Assembly: GCA_947630065.1 (NCBI GenBank)
Contig: CANRGE010000012.1
Coordinates: forward strand, 1-43,995
Reading direction: 5' to 3'
DNA: 43,995 bases
Source of the DNA: an uncultured Clostridia bacterium
GTDB lineage: Bacteria; Bacillota; Clostridia; TANB77; CAG-508
Shown here: piece after piece, positions 16,419 through 27,060 of the stretch
How positions within the stretch are numbered: the first letter of the stretch is position 1
Layout of the letters: every line of letters starts with the position of its first letter
The notes under the pieces: generated by a model
Database searches by the model: none
The model's input: the letters and a program-made list of their open reading frames with translations, nothing else
Told to the model about the DNA's origin: nothing
Program-made: the position numbers and the translations under genes

Positions 16419-18656
16419 TTATACCTCCTCTCTATATGTGTTCATCGCAGATTTTTTAAATAATTGCTTTGAATATCTTAGAGATATAAGCTTAGACATT
16501 ATTAATAAAATTATGTATATTACTAGTAAATCTGTAATTTTAATATATTCAATAATATTTTTTAAAAATTGTATATTAATAATTTCCTTTTGAATTAAAA
16601 TAATTATTAATATTGTTATTACATAAGCTATATTTAGCATTGTAAACAATTCTATTTGTAAAAGTTCCTTTAAATTTTTCTTTGTTGCGCCTAAAATTCT
16701 TACTGTAGAAAAATATATATTTCTAGATTTCATAATAATTTTTATAATAAAGTATGATATGAAGAACAATACAATAGCAACTATACTTGCTAATACAATT
16801 CTAAATATATTAATAAATACCATGGATTCTCCCATAGAATTTATTATTGCATCTTTTATATGTAAAGTAGTGTAACCATTATTTTGTAATTCTTCTATTG
16901 TTTCAGATACAAGTTTATCGTCTTTCATATATATACTACTTTGATAGTTTTCTTTATCGAATAATTTTGCATATTCTTGTGGATTTACAAAAACAGTAGA
17001 TGAGAATCTATTATAATCTTCTATATTTAATAATCTTTTCATATTTTTTTCATTATATGTCTTTGAAATCTTCACATTCATATTATCTTTATAATATAAT
17101 GTTTCTATATTTACGTTTACAATCTCATTTATACAATTATTATTTTTTGTCATATATTTAAAAGATTCTGGAACAAATGCCTCTCCTTCTGGTACATTCG
17201 CGTTTGGCATAACAGAGTATCTTTCTTCTAATATTTGATTATAAAATTCTATTGTTGTTTTTGCATACCCTATATTCAAGTTTTTTCTAATTTCGTTTAA
17301 GTTATTATCTTCTAAATATAATCTTGCTCTACCATATGATTGTCCAAAATCATCTTGTTCTACTATGCTTACTCCTACTATTTCAACATTATTATCTAGT
17401 ATTTTACTACTATTCTGCATATTTATTAAGGATGTGCTTTTTCCCACACTTTCCTCTATTTTTTTAGCCATATAACTGTCTTTTGCTACTTGAATTAATA
17501 CTTCATTTTCTTTTTCTGGTTTTCTTCCAAATGTTATTTCTTCATTAAAATTTGTTATAGAATTTGCTTGTGCAGACATTGCACTATTGTCTAACATCAT
17601 AATTAGATAGCCATCTATTAAAACATCATTCTTTACTATATAATCAACATTTTCTATATTTTCTAGTTTTTTATAGTCTTCGTCTGTTATAGCACTTAAA
17701 TCATTCTTTTTTATTATTATTCTTTTTGGATTCAAATCCCTAAAAAAATTATTATATCCAGAATTTGATTCTTCATATTCTAGACTTTGTAATGCTGAAT
17801 ATCCAAATGCTATAGAAATGCATACAAATAAATATACTGCTAATAGTAATAAGAACTTTGTTTTTATATTAAAAGTATTTCGTATTCCCAATAGTATTTT
17901 GTTTATTAATCTTAATCCTTTGTTTTCATTAGGCAACATTTTAAAAGTATTTTCTTTTAATTGTATATTTTTATTATCTCTTTCTATTTTCTTATCTTCA
18001 ATAATTCTACCATCACTCATAGTTATTTTTCTTGTTGCATATTTTTCAACTTGTTCGTAATTGTGTGTTACTATTATAATTAATTTATCTTTTGCCACTT
18101 CTTTTAATAATTCAATTATATTATTAGCTGTTTTAACATCTAAATTACCAGTTGGTTCATCTGCAACAATTATAGGTGTTTCTTTTACTAAAGCTCTTGC
18201 TATTGCTACTCTTTGTTTTTGTCCTCCTGATAATTTTGATACTTTCATATTTTTATATTTTAGTAAATCAACTTTTTCTAAAGTTTCTAATATTTTTTCT
18301 TTAATTTCATGCTTTTTATATCCATTTATTAATAGTACCAACTCAACATTTTGGTATACTGTATAACTATTTACTAAGTTAAAATTTTGAAAAATGTTAG
18401 CAATATATTTCTTTCTATAATTTTCAAAGTCTTTTTCTGTATATCCACTTGTTTCTTCTCCATTTATATACATTTCGCCTTCTTCATAAGAATCTAATCC
18501 AGAAATAACATTTAGTAAAGTAGACTTCCCACTTCCGCTTTCTCCTGTAATTGCTACAAATTCTCCAAGATCTAGTTTTAAGTTTATTTTAGAAAAGCCA
18601 CTTGATACAGTAGTTTTATTATAATAAAACTTTGAAACATTTTTTAATTCTAACAT
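16419..18656 (-). CDS. ABC ATPase fused to FtsX-type permease (first)
   Basis: The 745-residue fusion has Walker A GESGSGKST, signature LSGGQKQR, Walker B IIVADEPTGNLD, and D-loop and H-loop (IIVTHNYEQ) by residue 215. Then come a helix at about 275-300, a long extracytoplasmic domain, and C-terminal helices with STVRILGATKKNLKEL, the permease coupling motif. ATG 18656 is chosen because AAAGGAG stands 7 nt before it; an upstream extension to 18686 would overlap the ribosome site. It forms one operon with the following homologous transporter. Nothing local identifies the substrate; LolCDE/MacB-like or antimicrobial-peptide roles are possible. Confidence 0.9.
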   Translation of the reverse strand: MLELKNVSKFYYNKTTVSSGFSKINLKLDLGEFVAITGESGSGKSTLLNVISGLDSYEEGEMYINGEETSGYTEKDFENYRKKYIANIFQNFNLVNSYTVYQNVELVLLINGYKKHEIKEKILETLEKVDLLKYKNMKVSKLSGGQKQRVAIARALVKETPIIVADEPTGNLDVKTANNIIELLKEVAKDKLIIIVTHNYEQVEKYATRKITMSDGRIIEDKKIERDNKNIQLKENTFKMLPNENKGLRLINKILLGIRNTFNIKTKFLLLLAVYLFVCISIAFGYSALQSLEYEESNSGYNNFFRDLNPKRIIIKKNDLSAITDEDYKKLENIENVDYIVKNDVLIDGYLIMMLDNSAMSAQANSITNFNEEITFGRKPEKENEVLIQVAKDSYMAKKIEESVGKSTSLINMQNSSKILDNNVEIVGVSIVEQDDFGQSYGRARLYLEDNNLNEIRKNLNIGYAKTTIEFYNQILEERYSVMPNANVPEGEAFVPESFKYMTKNNNCINEIVNVNIETLYYKDNMNVKISKTYNEKNMKRLLNIEDYNRFSSTVFVNPQEYAKLFDKENYQSSIYMKDDKLVSETIEELQNNGYTTLHIKDAIINSMGESMVFINIFRIVLASIVAIVLFFISYFIIKIIMKSRNIYFSTVRILGATKKNLKELLQIELFTMLNIAYVITILIIILIQKEIINIQFLKNIIEYIKITDLLVIYIILLIMSKLISLRYSKQLFKKSAMNTYREEV

Positions 18657-18762
18657 ACACTTTCTCCTTTGTTTTATTTTCGACAATATAATATCATAAG
18701 ATGAATAAAAATAATATATATTAATAAAATTTTAATAAACAAAATTACTATTATTTTATTAT

Positions 18763-18913
18763 ATTATGTAATAAAAGCTAAAAAATTCCGTTCTCCAAGG
18801 CGTTATAGTAAAATTGGTTTTAATAATAACGAGACAAACTATTCTCATCAAAAGCATTGTGGCGCTGTCGCATCTCTTGGGTCGAACTCGTTTTTTATCT
18901 TTTATTACATAAT
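18763..18913. repeat. Structured two-copy element, copy 1
   Basis: A body of about 115 bp (starting ATTCCGTTCTCCAAGGCG and ending GGGTCGAACTCG) is nearly identical to 42245-42383. It is flanked by complementary arms, here ATTATGTAATAAAAG and its complement (one mismatch), then AAAAAA/TTTTTT. The arms differ from those of copy 2 yet pair within each copy. I do not recognise the family. It lies in the 540-bp gap upstream of the ABC operon, on the same strand relation to neighbours as copy 2. Confidence 0.75.
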
Positions 18914-18979
18914 TATTTATATTTTTATCTAAAAATACACCTTTTGTAATATGAATTATTTAAAAGACTTTTCTATTAG

Positions 18980-19093
18980 AACAAATCTCGCTTCGCGAGA
19001 CCTTTTCTCTACATCTTAAAGTTTGCTATCTAAATTCAAGGTCTCAAAGAAGCGTAAAGATTTGTTGACGCGAAAATTTACAAAGTAAATTTT
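18980..19093. repeat. Nested hairpin region
   Basis: AACAAATCT...GAGACC (18980-19002) is an imperfect inverted copy of GGTCTC...AGATTTGTT (about 19040-19066). The left arm itself holds a tight hairpin CTCGC-TTC-GCGAG, and GAAAATTTAC / GTAAATTTTC (about 19072-19094) forms another. No ORF is present. Purpose unknown: it may be a repeat element or a transcript structure upstream of the ABC genes. Confidence 0.45.
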
Positions 19094-19095
19094 CT

Positions 19096-19151
19096 GTGCA
19101 ATGTTATTTTTTTATATAATAGGAAAGTAGAACTTTCCTATTATATAAAAA
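19096..19151. repeat. Palindromic interspersed repeat, copy B
   Basis: It is identical over 56 bp to 1024-1079 in the same orientation. It sits just past the terminator of glycine-rich paralog 1. Confidence 0.8.
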
Positions 19152-19154
19152 AAT

Positions 19155-19194
19155 AAACTGTAGAATAATTTTAAAATAATTACTCTACAGTTTT
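19155..19194 (-). terminator. Terminator-like hairpin after paralog 1
   Basis: AAACTGTAGA and its partner TCTACAGTTT lie directly after the stop codon. The same hairpin follows paralogs 3, 4 and 5. The 3' T-run on the minus strand is short, so efficiency is uncertain. Confidence 0.6.
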
Positions 19195-19196
19195 TT

Positions 19197-20753
19197 CTAT
19201 TCACTAGCTTTATATAAGCCATCAACAATTTGTCCTATTGTTATTGAACCTTCTCCACCTGCTCCTCCATTAACACATTCTGAACCTCTTGTGCCTCTGC
19301 CTCCTGCTCCGCCCAGATGCTGTTATTTTTCCTTTATTTATAATATCTTTATAAAAGATATTTATACTTCCTCCGTCCAGAACCTCCGCCTCCTGTTCTA
19401 TAGCCATTTCCTCCTGCTGAACCATTTGACGATATTGTTCCTGCATTATTAATTATGTCTATTGCATATATTATTAATAGTCCTCCTGTTCCATTTGTTC
19501 CATTTGTTGCTGAATTTCCTTGTCCTGCTCCACCAGGATTTCCAGCTCCTCCTCCTGACCCTACAACAAGACCTGACCCGTTTCCATATCTTCCCGCGCC
19601 TCCTGCTCCGCCATTTGCAGTACCTGAATAAGCAGTTGTAAAACTAGTTCCTCCTCCACCAGAGCCTCCAGAATAAGATGTGCTTGCTGCACCAGCTCCA
19701 CTTACAGCTGTCAAGTTTTTACTTGCAATCCAATCATCTCCTATTGATCCTCCAGATCCACCACCTCCTGTTGCCCTTCTTGTACCTACTGCACCAGAAG
19801 CTCCTGTAATAGGGCTACGCCAACTTATAGAAGTTCTGCTGGCTCCTCCAGTTGCCCCTACAGCTGGTACATATTCCCACGAAGCATCAGTATTTTTCCA
19901 TAAGTATACATTTTCTCCTGTTGCTTTTGCTCCCCTTGCTGTCATACTTATTATTCCATTATTTGTTAATGTTCCAATACAATATATTAATAATCCTTTT
20001 GGTCCTCCATAATTATTCGCACTTTTGCAAGATGTTAATGTTACTCCTTCATTTATTATTAAGTTTCCATTTACTTTTAAAATAACCATATTCTGTGCAT
20101 TTCTAGTAGCATTAGCTACATCATTTGTTGCGTCTCCAAATTCATATACTTTACCTGTTAATGTTGCGCCATCAACTTTAGTCACTCCATCTAATATCAT
20201 ATCCCCGTCATGCACTATCGCATTAATGCTATACGTTTTGCTTTCATCAATATTATTAACATTTCCATCTATTTTTAAATCATAGTGTCCACTAGTAGTT
20301 ATATCTTTCAATTTTCCTATAACTCCTTCATTAATAGGCTGGGTATATTTTTTTGCATATTCTTTTTCAACTTCCTGTTTTATTTGGACTAAGTCTCTAT
20401 CTATCTCAAATGCCCAATCACCAACAATAACAAATTCTTGATCAACTTCATAACCTTTTTCAAGTAATTTTTCATTTAAATATTCATAATTATAATCAAT
20501 ATCTCCGCTTAGTTTATCTGCTAATATACCTGCTAATGTTAATTCTAAATCTTCTCTTGCACTTTTTTGTGAATATATTCCTTCACTATTATTAGCATGT
20601 TTAAATATTCCATTTTCTCCTAATGCAAAATTTATTGCAATTCCTGCTAATATTAATAATAAAATTATTGTTATTATTAATGCTATTAGCGTTATTCCTT
20701 TTACATATTTTCCGTGCGTGTGTTACAACTCCAACGTTTTTATTATTTTTCAT
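19197..20753 (-). CDS. Glycine-rich paralog 1, prepilin-like N-terminus (three +1 shifts)
   Basis: ATG 20753 follows AAAGGAG and gives MKNNKNVGVVTHA, then in-frame CGG (20712-20714). Skipping its C gives GKYVKGITLIALIIT and a long hydrophobic helix ending FALGENGIFKHA, a prepilin-type N-terminus common in Clostridia. The frame then runs through an alpha/beta region to glycine-rich repeats (GGGGSGGS, GGAGGAG). Two more CGG codons, at 19373-19375 and 19309-19311, need the same +1 shift to reach the shared end SITIGQIVDGLYKASE. Total length is 1557 bp, which is a multiple of three, as three shifts require. The result is a 517-residue surface or pilin-like protein. Without the shifts the products are three fragments. 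It lacks the Thr-His leader of its siblings. Confidence 0.75.
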
Positions 20754-20782
20754 CTTCCGTTTGCTCCTTTTTACTTTATTCT

Positions 20783-20811
20783 TTATATATATCTTCATTT
20801 TTTTGTGTCAA
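20783..20811 (-). promoter_or_regulatory. Promoter of paralog 1
   Basis: TTGACA (20806-20811) is followed after 16-18 nt by TATATA/TATAAA. The region is homologous to the better promoters of the other paralogs but is less perfect. Confidence 0.6.
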
Positions 20812-20898
20812 CAATTTTGTTAAACAAATTAATTGGTATTTATTGTTTCTAATGTAGTGTTTACTTCTAATTTGTTTTCCCTTAAATAAACAGTTTTG

Positions 20899-22614
20899 TT
20901 ATTCACTAATTTTATATACTCCATTAATAATTTGTCCTATTGTTATTGAACCTTCTCCACCTGCTCCTCCATTAACACATTCTGAACCTTTTGTGCCTCT
21001 GCCTCCTGCTCCGTCCTGATGCTGTTATTTTTCCTTTATTTATACTGTCTTTATTTATACTATCTTTATAAAAAATATTTATACTTCCTCCGTCCAGAAC
21101 CTCCGCCTCCTGTTCTATAGCCATTTCCACCAGCCGAACCGTTTGACGATATTGTTCCTGCATTATTAATTATGTCTTTTGCATATATTATTAATAGTCC
21201 TCCTGTTCCATTTGTTCCATTTGTTGCTGAATTTCCTTGTCCTGTTCCACCAGGATTTCCAGCTCCTCCTCCTGAACCCATTGTCCAATCTGATAGGTGA
21301 GAAAGTCTTCCCGCGCCCCCAGCTCCGCCATTTGCAGTACCTTGATAAGCAGTTGTAAAACTAGCTCCTCCTCCACCAGAGCCTCCAGAATAAGATGTGC
21401 CTGCCGCACCAGCTCCACTTACAGCTGTTTTGTTCTCACTTTTAATCCAATCATCTCCTATTGATCCTCCAGATCCACCACCTCCTGTTGCTCTTCTTGT
21501 ACCTACTGCACCAGAAGCTCCTGTAATAGGTCTATGCCAATCTATACAAGTTCTGCTGGCTCCTCCTATCATACCAGCTTTTGGTACATATTCATATTCT
21601 ATATTTTCAGTTGGACATAAGTATACATTCTGTCCAACTGCATTTGCTCCTTTTGCTGTCATGCTTATTATTCCATTATTTGTTAATGTCCCTGTACAGT
21701 AAATTAACATTCCTTTTGGTCCTCCATTTTCATTTCCGTATTGCTGTTATTGTTTTTCCTTCATTTATTGTTAAATTTCCATTTACTTTTACAACTATCA
21801 TATTTTTACCAATATCTTCTTTATCTCCATATGTTGTATCTGTATCTATCTCTTTATCACCTTCTATTACATATGCATGTACATTATATGTTTCATCTAT
21901 TTGCTTTAATTCATAATTTTTTGTTTCATTTATATAAAAACCTACATCATTTATAAGTCCCATTCTATTACTTATCATTGAAAATGTCTCTGGTATTTTT
22001 TGTATTGTTTTTCCTTCTTTATATTCACTTTTTATTATTATTTTTTTCTGTAAATATTCATCGCCTGAATCTATTTTTACTTCAAATGGTTCTTTATAAA
22101 TATTCCAGCTTTCTCCATCATCCATACTGTAATAGTTTTCTACTTTTGAATTATCTTCATAAGTTACTTGCACTAAACTATTAACCACATCTTCTTCTTT
22201 TTCATGTTTCAATAAATTTAATTTTAATTTTGTTGATGCTAATATTCTATATGATTCTTCTTTTCCATCTACTGGCGTTATTTTATACTCTTGTTCTTCT
22301 CCTTCTTTCATTTTTCTATCAAAAGTTACTGTTTGTTTTCCTTTACATTTATATTCTGTATCTCCTGACACTATTTTTTCTATTCCATTTGGATTTTCTA
22401 TTGTTATTAATATTTCTAAATCATCTTCATTTTGAGATATTATTTCATAATATGCATTTGTTTCTACATTTTCTTGTTGTGCTAACATAACGTTTTTTAT
22501 TGTATTCGTTATTGTTTCTACAATATTTGTTTGATTTAAAACTAATATTATTATAACTACTATAGCTAATATAGACATTATTACTATTCTTTTGTTTTTT
22601 AAAATTTCTCTCAT
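20899..22614 (-). CDS. Glycine-rich surface protein paralog 2 (three +1 shifts)
   Basis: ATG 22614 follows AAAGGAG. The N-terminus is a membrane anchor (IVIMSILAIVVIIILVLNQT), followed by a domain of about 260 residues with TIENPNGIEKIVSGDTEYKC and a KVNGNLTINEGKTIT stretch. In-frame CGG at 21736-21738 breaks the frame; skipping its C gives GNENGGPKGMLIYCTGTL and the glycine-rich half. Further CGG codons at 21090-21092 and 21011-21013 need the same shift before the end SITIGQIINGVYKISE. Length 1716 bp agrees with three shifts, giving about 570 residues. It is probably displayed outside the cell; the function of the family is unknown. Confidence 0.75.
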
Positions 22615-22637
22615 TCTATTTCTCCTTTATAACATAA

Positions 22638-22696
22638 AAAGTAAGTACACTCTATTCATTTTTATCTATAAAAAATGAATAGATTATACTTACTTT
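22638..22696 (-). promoter_or_regulatory. Leader hairpin of paralog 2
   Basis: Outer stem AAAGTAAGTA / TACTTACTTT and inner stem CTATTCATTTTT / AAAAATGAATAG. On the transcript it ends in TTTTT just before the AAAGGAG of the structural gene, so it could act as an attenuator. Confidence 0.6.
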
Positions 22697-22720
22697 AATC
22701 TATATCTATTATTAATTCTA

Positions 22721-22798
<78 letters not shown>

Positions 22799-22839
22799 CT
22801 TCCGTTCCTCCTTGATACTTTATTCTTTTTATTATTAAT

Positions 22840-22868
22840 ATTATATATCTTCGCCTTTTTTGTGTCAA
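22840..22868 (-). promoter_or_regulatory. Promoter of paralog 2
   Basis: TTGACA (22863-22868), 17-nt spacer, TATAAT (22840-22845): a perfect match to the sigma-A consensus, unusual for an unrelated-looking accessory gene. Confidence 0.8.
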
Positions 22869-22954
22869 CGATTTTACTGAAAATAAATAAGTTTACATTT
22901 ATTACTCTAATATAGTATTTACTTCTAATTTATTTCCTCGTAAAAAATTAAAAC

Positions 22955-22995
22955 AAAGCTGTAGAATAATCTAAAAATAATTACTCTACAGTTTT
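22955..22995 (-). terminator. Terminator-like hairpin after paralog 3
   Basis: The stem AAAGCTGTAGA / TCTACAGTTTT follows the stop codon. The same structure follows paralogs 1, 4 and 5. Confidence 0.6.
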
Positions 22996-22996
22996 G

Positions 22997-24662
22997 TTAT
23001 TCACTAATTTTATATACTCCATCCATAAATTGTCCTACTGTTATTGAGCCTGCTCCACCGGCTCCTCCATTAGCTGATTCTCCATTTCTTGTCCCTATAC
23101 CTCCAGCTCCGCCATTAGCTGTTATTGTTCCGCTAGTTATACTATCTTTATAAAAAATATTTATACTTCCTCCGGCCAGAACCGCCGCCACCTGCTCTAT
23201 ATGCTGAACCACCTGCCGAACCATTTGATGATATTATTCCATTATTAATTACATCTTTTGCATATATAATTAATAATCCTCCTGTTCCATTTGCTGCATT
23301 TGATGATACAATTTGTGATCCTGCTCCCGCTGGATTTCCAGCTCCTCCAGATGCTCCATATGAAAAATATTTCGAGCTTGCAGTAGATCTTCCTGAACCT
23401 CCCGCGCCACCATTCGGTTGACCTGGTTGCCCATTTTCCCCAGAAGCTCCACCTCCACCAGTTCCTCCCGAATAAGACGTTCCATCAGCACCCGCTCCTG
23501 AAGTACCCCAAGTTACTGCACCGGAACCTCCACCTCCTGTTCTCCTATTTGTTCCTAATTCCCCATTATGACCATTGATTCCTATTGTAAGCCTGGATGA
23601 AGTACTAGCTATACCTCCATTCATTCCTGCTTTTGGAATATATTCATACTCAAATATTTCGTTAGGACACAAATAAACATTTTGACCTTCTGCATTTGCT
23701 CCTCTTGCTGTCATACTTATTGTTCCATTATTTATTAATGTTCCTGTGCAATAAATTATCATTCCTTTTGGTCCTCCATTTGTATTTTCCACTGCTGTTA
23801 ACGTTTTTCCTGCATTTATTGTTAGATCTCCATTTACTTTTACTAATATCATGTTATTTCCAATATCTTCGTCATCCCCATATGCTGTATTTGCATCTAT
23901 CTGTGTACCACCTCCTATTACATATTCATGTACATTGCACATATCATCCATTTTATTTATTTCATAATTACCTTCTTCGTTCATACCTAAAGCTATTTCA
24001 TTAATAATTCCCAACCTATTTGTTAATTTAACAACTGTCTCTGGCATCTTTTTTATTGTTTTACAATCTTCATATTCATTTTTGATTAATACTTCTTTTT
24101 CTACACATTCTTCCTCATTAGCATCTATTTCCACCTCAAATAACTCCCCATAATTTGTCCAACTTTGCCCTTTATCTAAACTATATAAATTTTTAACCTG
24201 AAGTTTACTATTATATGTAGATTCAATTGTTGCTAATATTGTATCCTCTATTTTTTCATATTTAATTAATTTTAATTTGCTTGTTGCAAATATTTTATAT
24301 AATTCTTCGTTTTTCCCTACTGGTGTTATTTTATATTCTTGTTCTTCTCCTTCTTGCATCTTTCTATCTAATGTTACTTTTTGTTTTCCTTTACATTTAT
24401 ATTCTGTATCTCCTGATACGATTTTTTCTATTCCATTTGGATTTTCTATTGTTATTAATATTTCTAAATCATCTTCATTTTTAGATACTATTTCATAATA
24501 TGCGTTTGTTTCCGCACTTTCTCCTTGTGCTAACATAACATTTCTTATTCTATTAGTTATTGTTTCTATAATATTTGTTTGATTTAAAACTAATATTATT
24601 ATAACTACTATAGCTAATATAGACATTATTACTATCCTTTTATTTAACAAAATTTTTTTCAT
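22997..24662 (-). CDS. Glycine-rich surface protein paralog 3 (one +1 shift)
   Basis: This is the least interrupted copy and the template for the family. From ATG 24662 it has an N-terminal anchor, the beta-rich domain (TIENPNGIEKIVSGDTEYKC), LTAVENTNGGPKGMIIYCTG without a break, and glycine-rich repeats (GGTGGGGASGENGQPGQPNG). A single in-frame CGG at 23172-23174 interrupts it at GGGGSG. Skipping the C gives GGSINIFYKDSITSGTITAN and the end SITVGQFMDGVYKISE. Length 1666 bp equals 3n+1, as one shift requires; the product is 554 residues. At the position where siblings have CGGA (after LTAV) this copy has GAA, so that site is not fixed in the family. Confidence 0.8.
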
Positions 24663-24685
24663 TCTATTTCTCCTTTATAACATAA

Positions 24686-24743
24686 AAAGTAAATACAATC
24701 TATTCATTTAGTCTATTTAAAAATGAATAGATTATACTACTTT
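24686..24743 (-). promoter_or_regulatory. Leader hairpin of paralog 3
   Basis: The stem AATCTATTCATTT / AAATGAATAGATT extends partly outward. The stop of the leader ORF (24737) lies inside its 5' arm, so a ribosome finishing the leader would cover the hairpin. Confidence 0.55.
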
Positions 24744-24817
24744 AATTTATATCTATTATTAATTATATTATTTTGTCTGTGTATGTGCGTGTGTGTTACA
24801 ACCTCAACGTTTTTCAT
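24737..24817 (-). CDS. Leader peptide of paralog 3, 26 aa
   Basis: MKNVEVVTHTHIHRQNNIIN and six more residues, behind AAAGGAAAG. The AC run is short and interrupted here, so this leader should be length-stable, unlike those of paralogs 2, 4 and 5. Confidence 0.55.
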   Translation of the reverse strand: MKNVEVVTHTHIHRQNNIINNRYKLK

Positions 24818-24856
24818 TTGTTCTTTCCTTTATACTTTATTCTTTTTATTATTAAT

Positions 24857-24885
24857 ATTATATATCTTCGTCTTTTTTGTGTCAA
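24857..24885 (-). promoter_or_regulatory. Promoter of paralog 3
   Basis: TTGACA (24880-24885), 17 nt, TATAAT (24857-24862). Confidence 0.8.
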
Positions 24886-24960
24886 CGATTTTGCTGAAAA
24901 GAAATAAGTTTGCATTTATTACTCTAATATAGTATTTACTTCTAATTTATTTCCTCACAA

Positions 24961-25000
24961 AAAACTGTAGAATAATTTAAAAATAATTACTCTACAGTTT
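24961..25000 (-). terminator. Terminator-like hairpin after paralog 4
   Basis: AAAACTGTAG pairs with CTACAGTTT directly after the stop codon. It is shared with paralogs 1, 3 and 5. Confidence 0.6.
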
Positions 25001-25005
25001 TTGCT

Positions 25006-26682
25006 TTAATCATTTCCTCTATATACTCCATCCATAATTTGTCCTACTGTTATTGAGCCTGCTCCACCTGCTCCCCCATTAGCACATTGTCCACCAGTTC
25101 TAGTGCCTTTACCTGCTGCTCCGCCCTGATGCTGTTATTTTTCCACTAGTTATACTATCTTTATAAAAAATATTTATACTTCCTCCGGCCAGAACCTCCG
25201 CCTCCTGTTCTATAGCCATTTCCTCCTGCTGAACCATTTGACGATATTGTTCCTGTATTATTAATTATGTCTTTTGCATATATTATTAATAGTCCTCCTG
25301 TCCCATTCTCAGCAGCCTTCGATACATTTACTTGCCCAAGTCCGCCAGGATTTCCTGCACCGACCTGCAGCTCCAAGTGTCATTCCTCCTCCAGATGCCG
25401 CTGACAGCCCTTGTCCACCTGGACCACCGTTTGCATTTCCCGCCGTTCCGGTTCTACGAGTTCCGTCCGTCCTCCTCCTGGTCCACCTGAATAAGATGTG
25501 CCTGCTGCACCTGCACCTCCAGTTCCTTCAACTGCACCTCCTGAGCCTCCGCCTCCAGTCTTTCTATTTGTACCTGTTGCTCCTCCATTACCATGCCTTC
25601 CACTCAAGCTATGTGTAGTTGATGCTGCCCCACCATTTGCTCCTGTTTTTGGTACATATTCGTATTCTGCTTGTTCATCTCTACATAAATAAACATTTTG
25701 CCCTACTGCTTTTGCTCCTCTCGCTGTCATACTTATAATTCCATTATTTGTTAATGTTCCTGTACAATAAATTAGCATTCCTTTTGGCCCACCATTTGTA
25801 TTTCCGCACTGCTGTTACCGTTTTTCCCTCATTTATTGTTAAGTCTCCATTTACTTTTACAACTACCATGTTGTTTCCTATATCATTTTCATCTCCGTAT
25901 ACTGTATCTTCATCTATTACAGTATTTTCGCTTAGTACATACGCATGTATATTATATGTTTCGTCTCTTTCTTTTAATTGATAATATTCTTCTTGATTTA
26001 TATTCTCAACATTATATAAAAGACCCATATTATTACTTACTGTAATTGAAGATAGTGGTACTTTAGATATTGTTTTTCCATTTTTATATTCTCTCTTTAT
26101 TATTATGTTTTTTTCTAACTCCTCTTCCTTGTTATTATCTAAATCTATCTCAAATGTATTGTCATATACATTCCACTTTTCTCCTTCATCTATGCTATAA
26201 GAATTTATTACACTATCATTTTCATCACATGTTGCATCTATTGTAGCATATATCTTATCTTCTCTTTTTTCATATTTTATTAGTTTTAAATTTGGTTTAC
26301 TAGATGCTAATATTGTATATAATTCTTCTTTTCCATCTACTGGCGTTATTTTATATTCTTGTTCTTCTCCTTCTTTCATTTTTCTATCTAATGCTACTGT
26401 TTGTTTTCCTTTACATTGATATTCTGTATCTCCTGATACGATTTTTTCTATTCCATTTGGATTTTCTATTGTTATTAATATTTCTAAATCATCTTCATTT
26501 TTAGATACTATTTCATAATATGCGTTTGTTTCCGCACTTTCTCCTTGTGCTAACATAACATTTCTTATTCTATTAGTTATTGTTTCTATAATATTTGTTT
26601 GATTTAAAACTAATATTATTATAACTACTATAGCTAATATAGATATTATTACTATTCTTTTGTTTTTTAAAATTTCTCTCAT
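25006..26682 (-). CDS. Glycine-rich surface protein paralog 4 (six +1 shifts)
   Basis: From ATG 26682 the anchor and first domain match the siblings. Then in-frame CGG codons occur at 25804-25806, 25467-25469, 25463-25465, 25360-25362, 25185-25187 and 25121-25123. Skipping each C gives GNTNGGPKGMLIYCTG, GGGGGTRRTGTAGNANGGPG, AAGGAGNPGGLGQVN, GGSINIFYKDS and GAAGKGTRTGGQCANGGAG, ending QIMDGVYRGND. The second and third sites are adjacent: after the first shift the next-but-one codon is again CGG. Length 1677 bp is a multiple of three, as six shifts require; the product is 556 residues. Conventional reading leaves many fragments. Confidence 0.75.
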
Positions 26683-26705
26683 TCTATTTCTCCTTTATAA
26701 CATAA

Positions 26706-26762
26706 AAAGTAAGTACACTCTATTCATTTAGTCTATTAAAAAATGAATAGATTATACTTACT

Positions 26763-26764
<2 letters not shown>
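26706..26764 (-). promoter_or_regulatory. Leader hairpin of paralog 4
   Basis: The outer stem AAAGTAAGTA / TACTTACTTT and an inner CTATTCATTT stem end in TTTTTATG before the structural gene's AAAGGAG. The leader stop at 26763-26765 touches its 5' arm. Confidence 0.6.
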
Positions 26765-26864
<100 letters not shown>

Positions 26865-26904
26865 TTGTTCGCTCCTTTTCACTTTACTCGTTCTATCGTT
26901 ACAT

Positions 26905-26933
26905 ATTATATATCTTCGTTTTTTTTGTGTCAA
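26905..26933 (-). promoter_or_regulatory. Promoter of paralog 4
   Basis: TTGACA (26928-26933), 17 nt, TATAAT (26905-26910). Confidence 0.8.
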
Positions 26934-27019
26934 CGGTTTTGTAAAAAAGAATTTAATTGGTATGTATTGCTATAATGTAGTATTTACTTCTAATTTTTTC
27001 CTCATAAAAATCATAAAGG

Positions 27020-27058
27020 AAACTGTAGAATAATCTAAAAATAATTACTCTACAGTTT
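27020..27058 (-). terminator. Terminator-like hairpin after paralog 5
   Basis: AAACTGTAGA / TCTACAGTTT directly after the stop codon, as after paralogs 1, 3 and 4. Confidence 0.6.
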
Positions 27059-27060
27059 TG

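Noticed and set aside
19680..20012. Proline-rich plus-strand ORFs opposite the glycine-rich genes (also at 21397, 25498, 27587)
   Set aside because: They are antisense reflections of GGN-rich codons (GGN reads as CCN on the other strand). None has a ribosome site, and their lengths follow the minus-strand frames.
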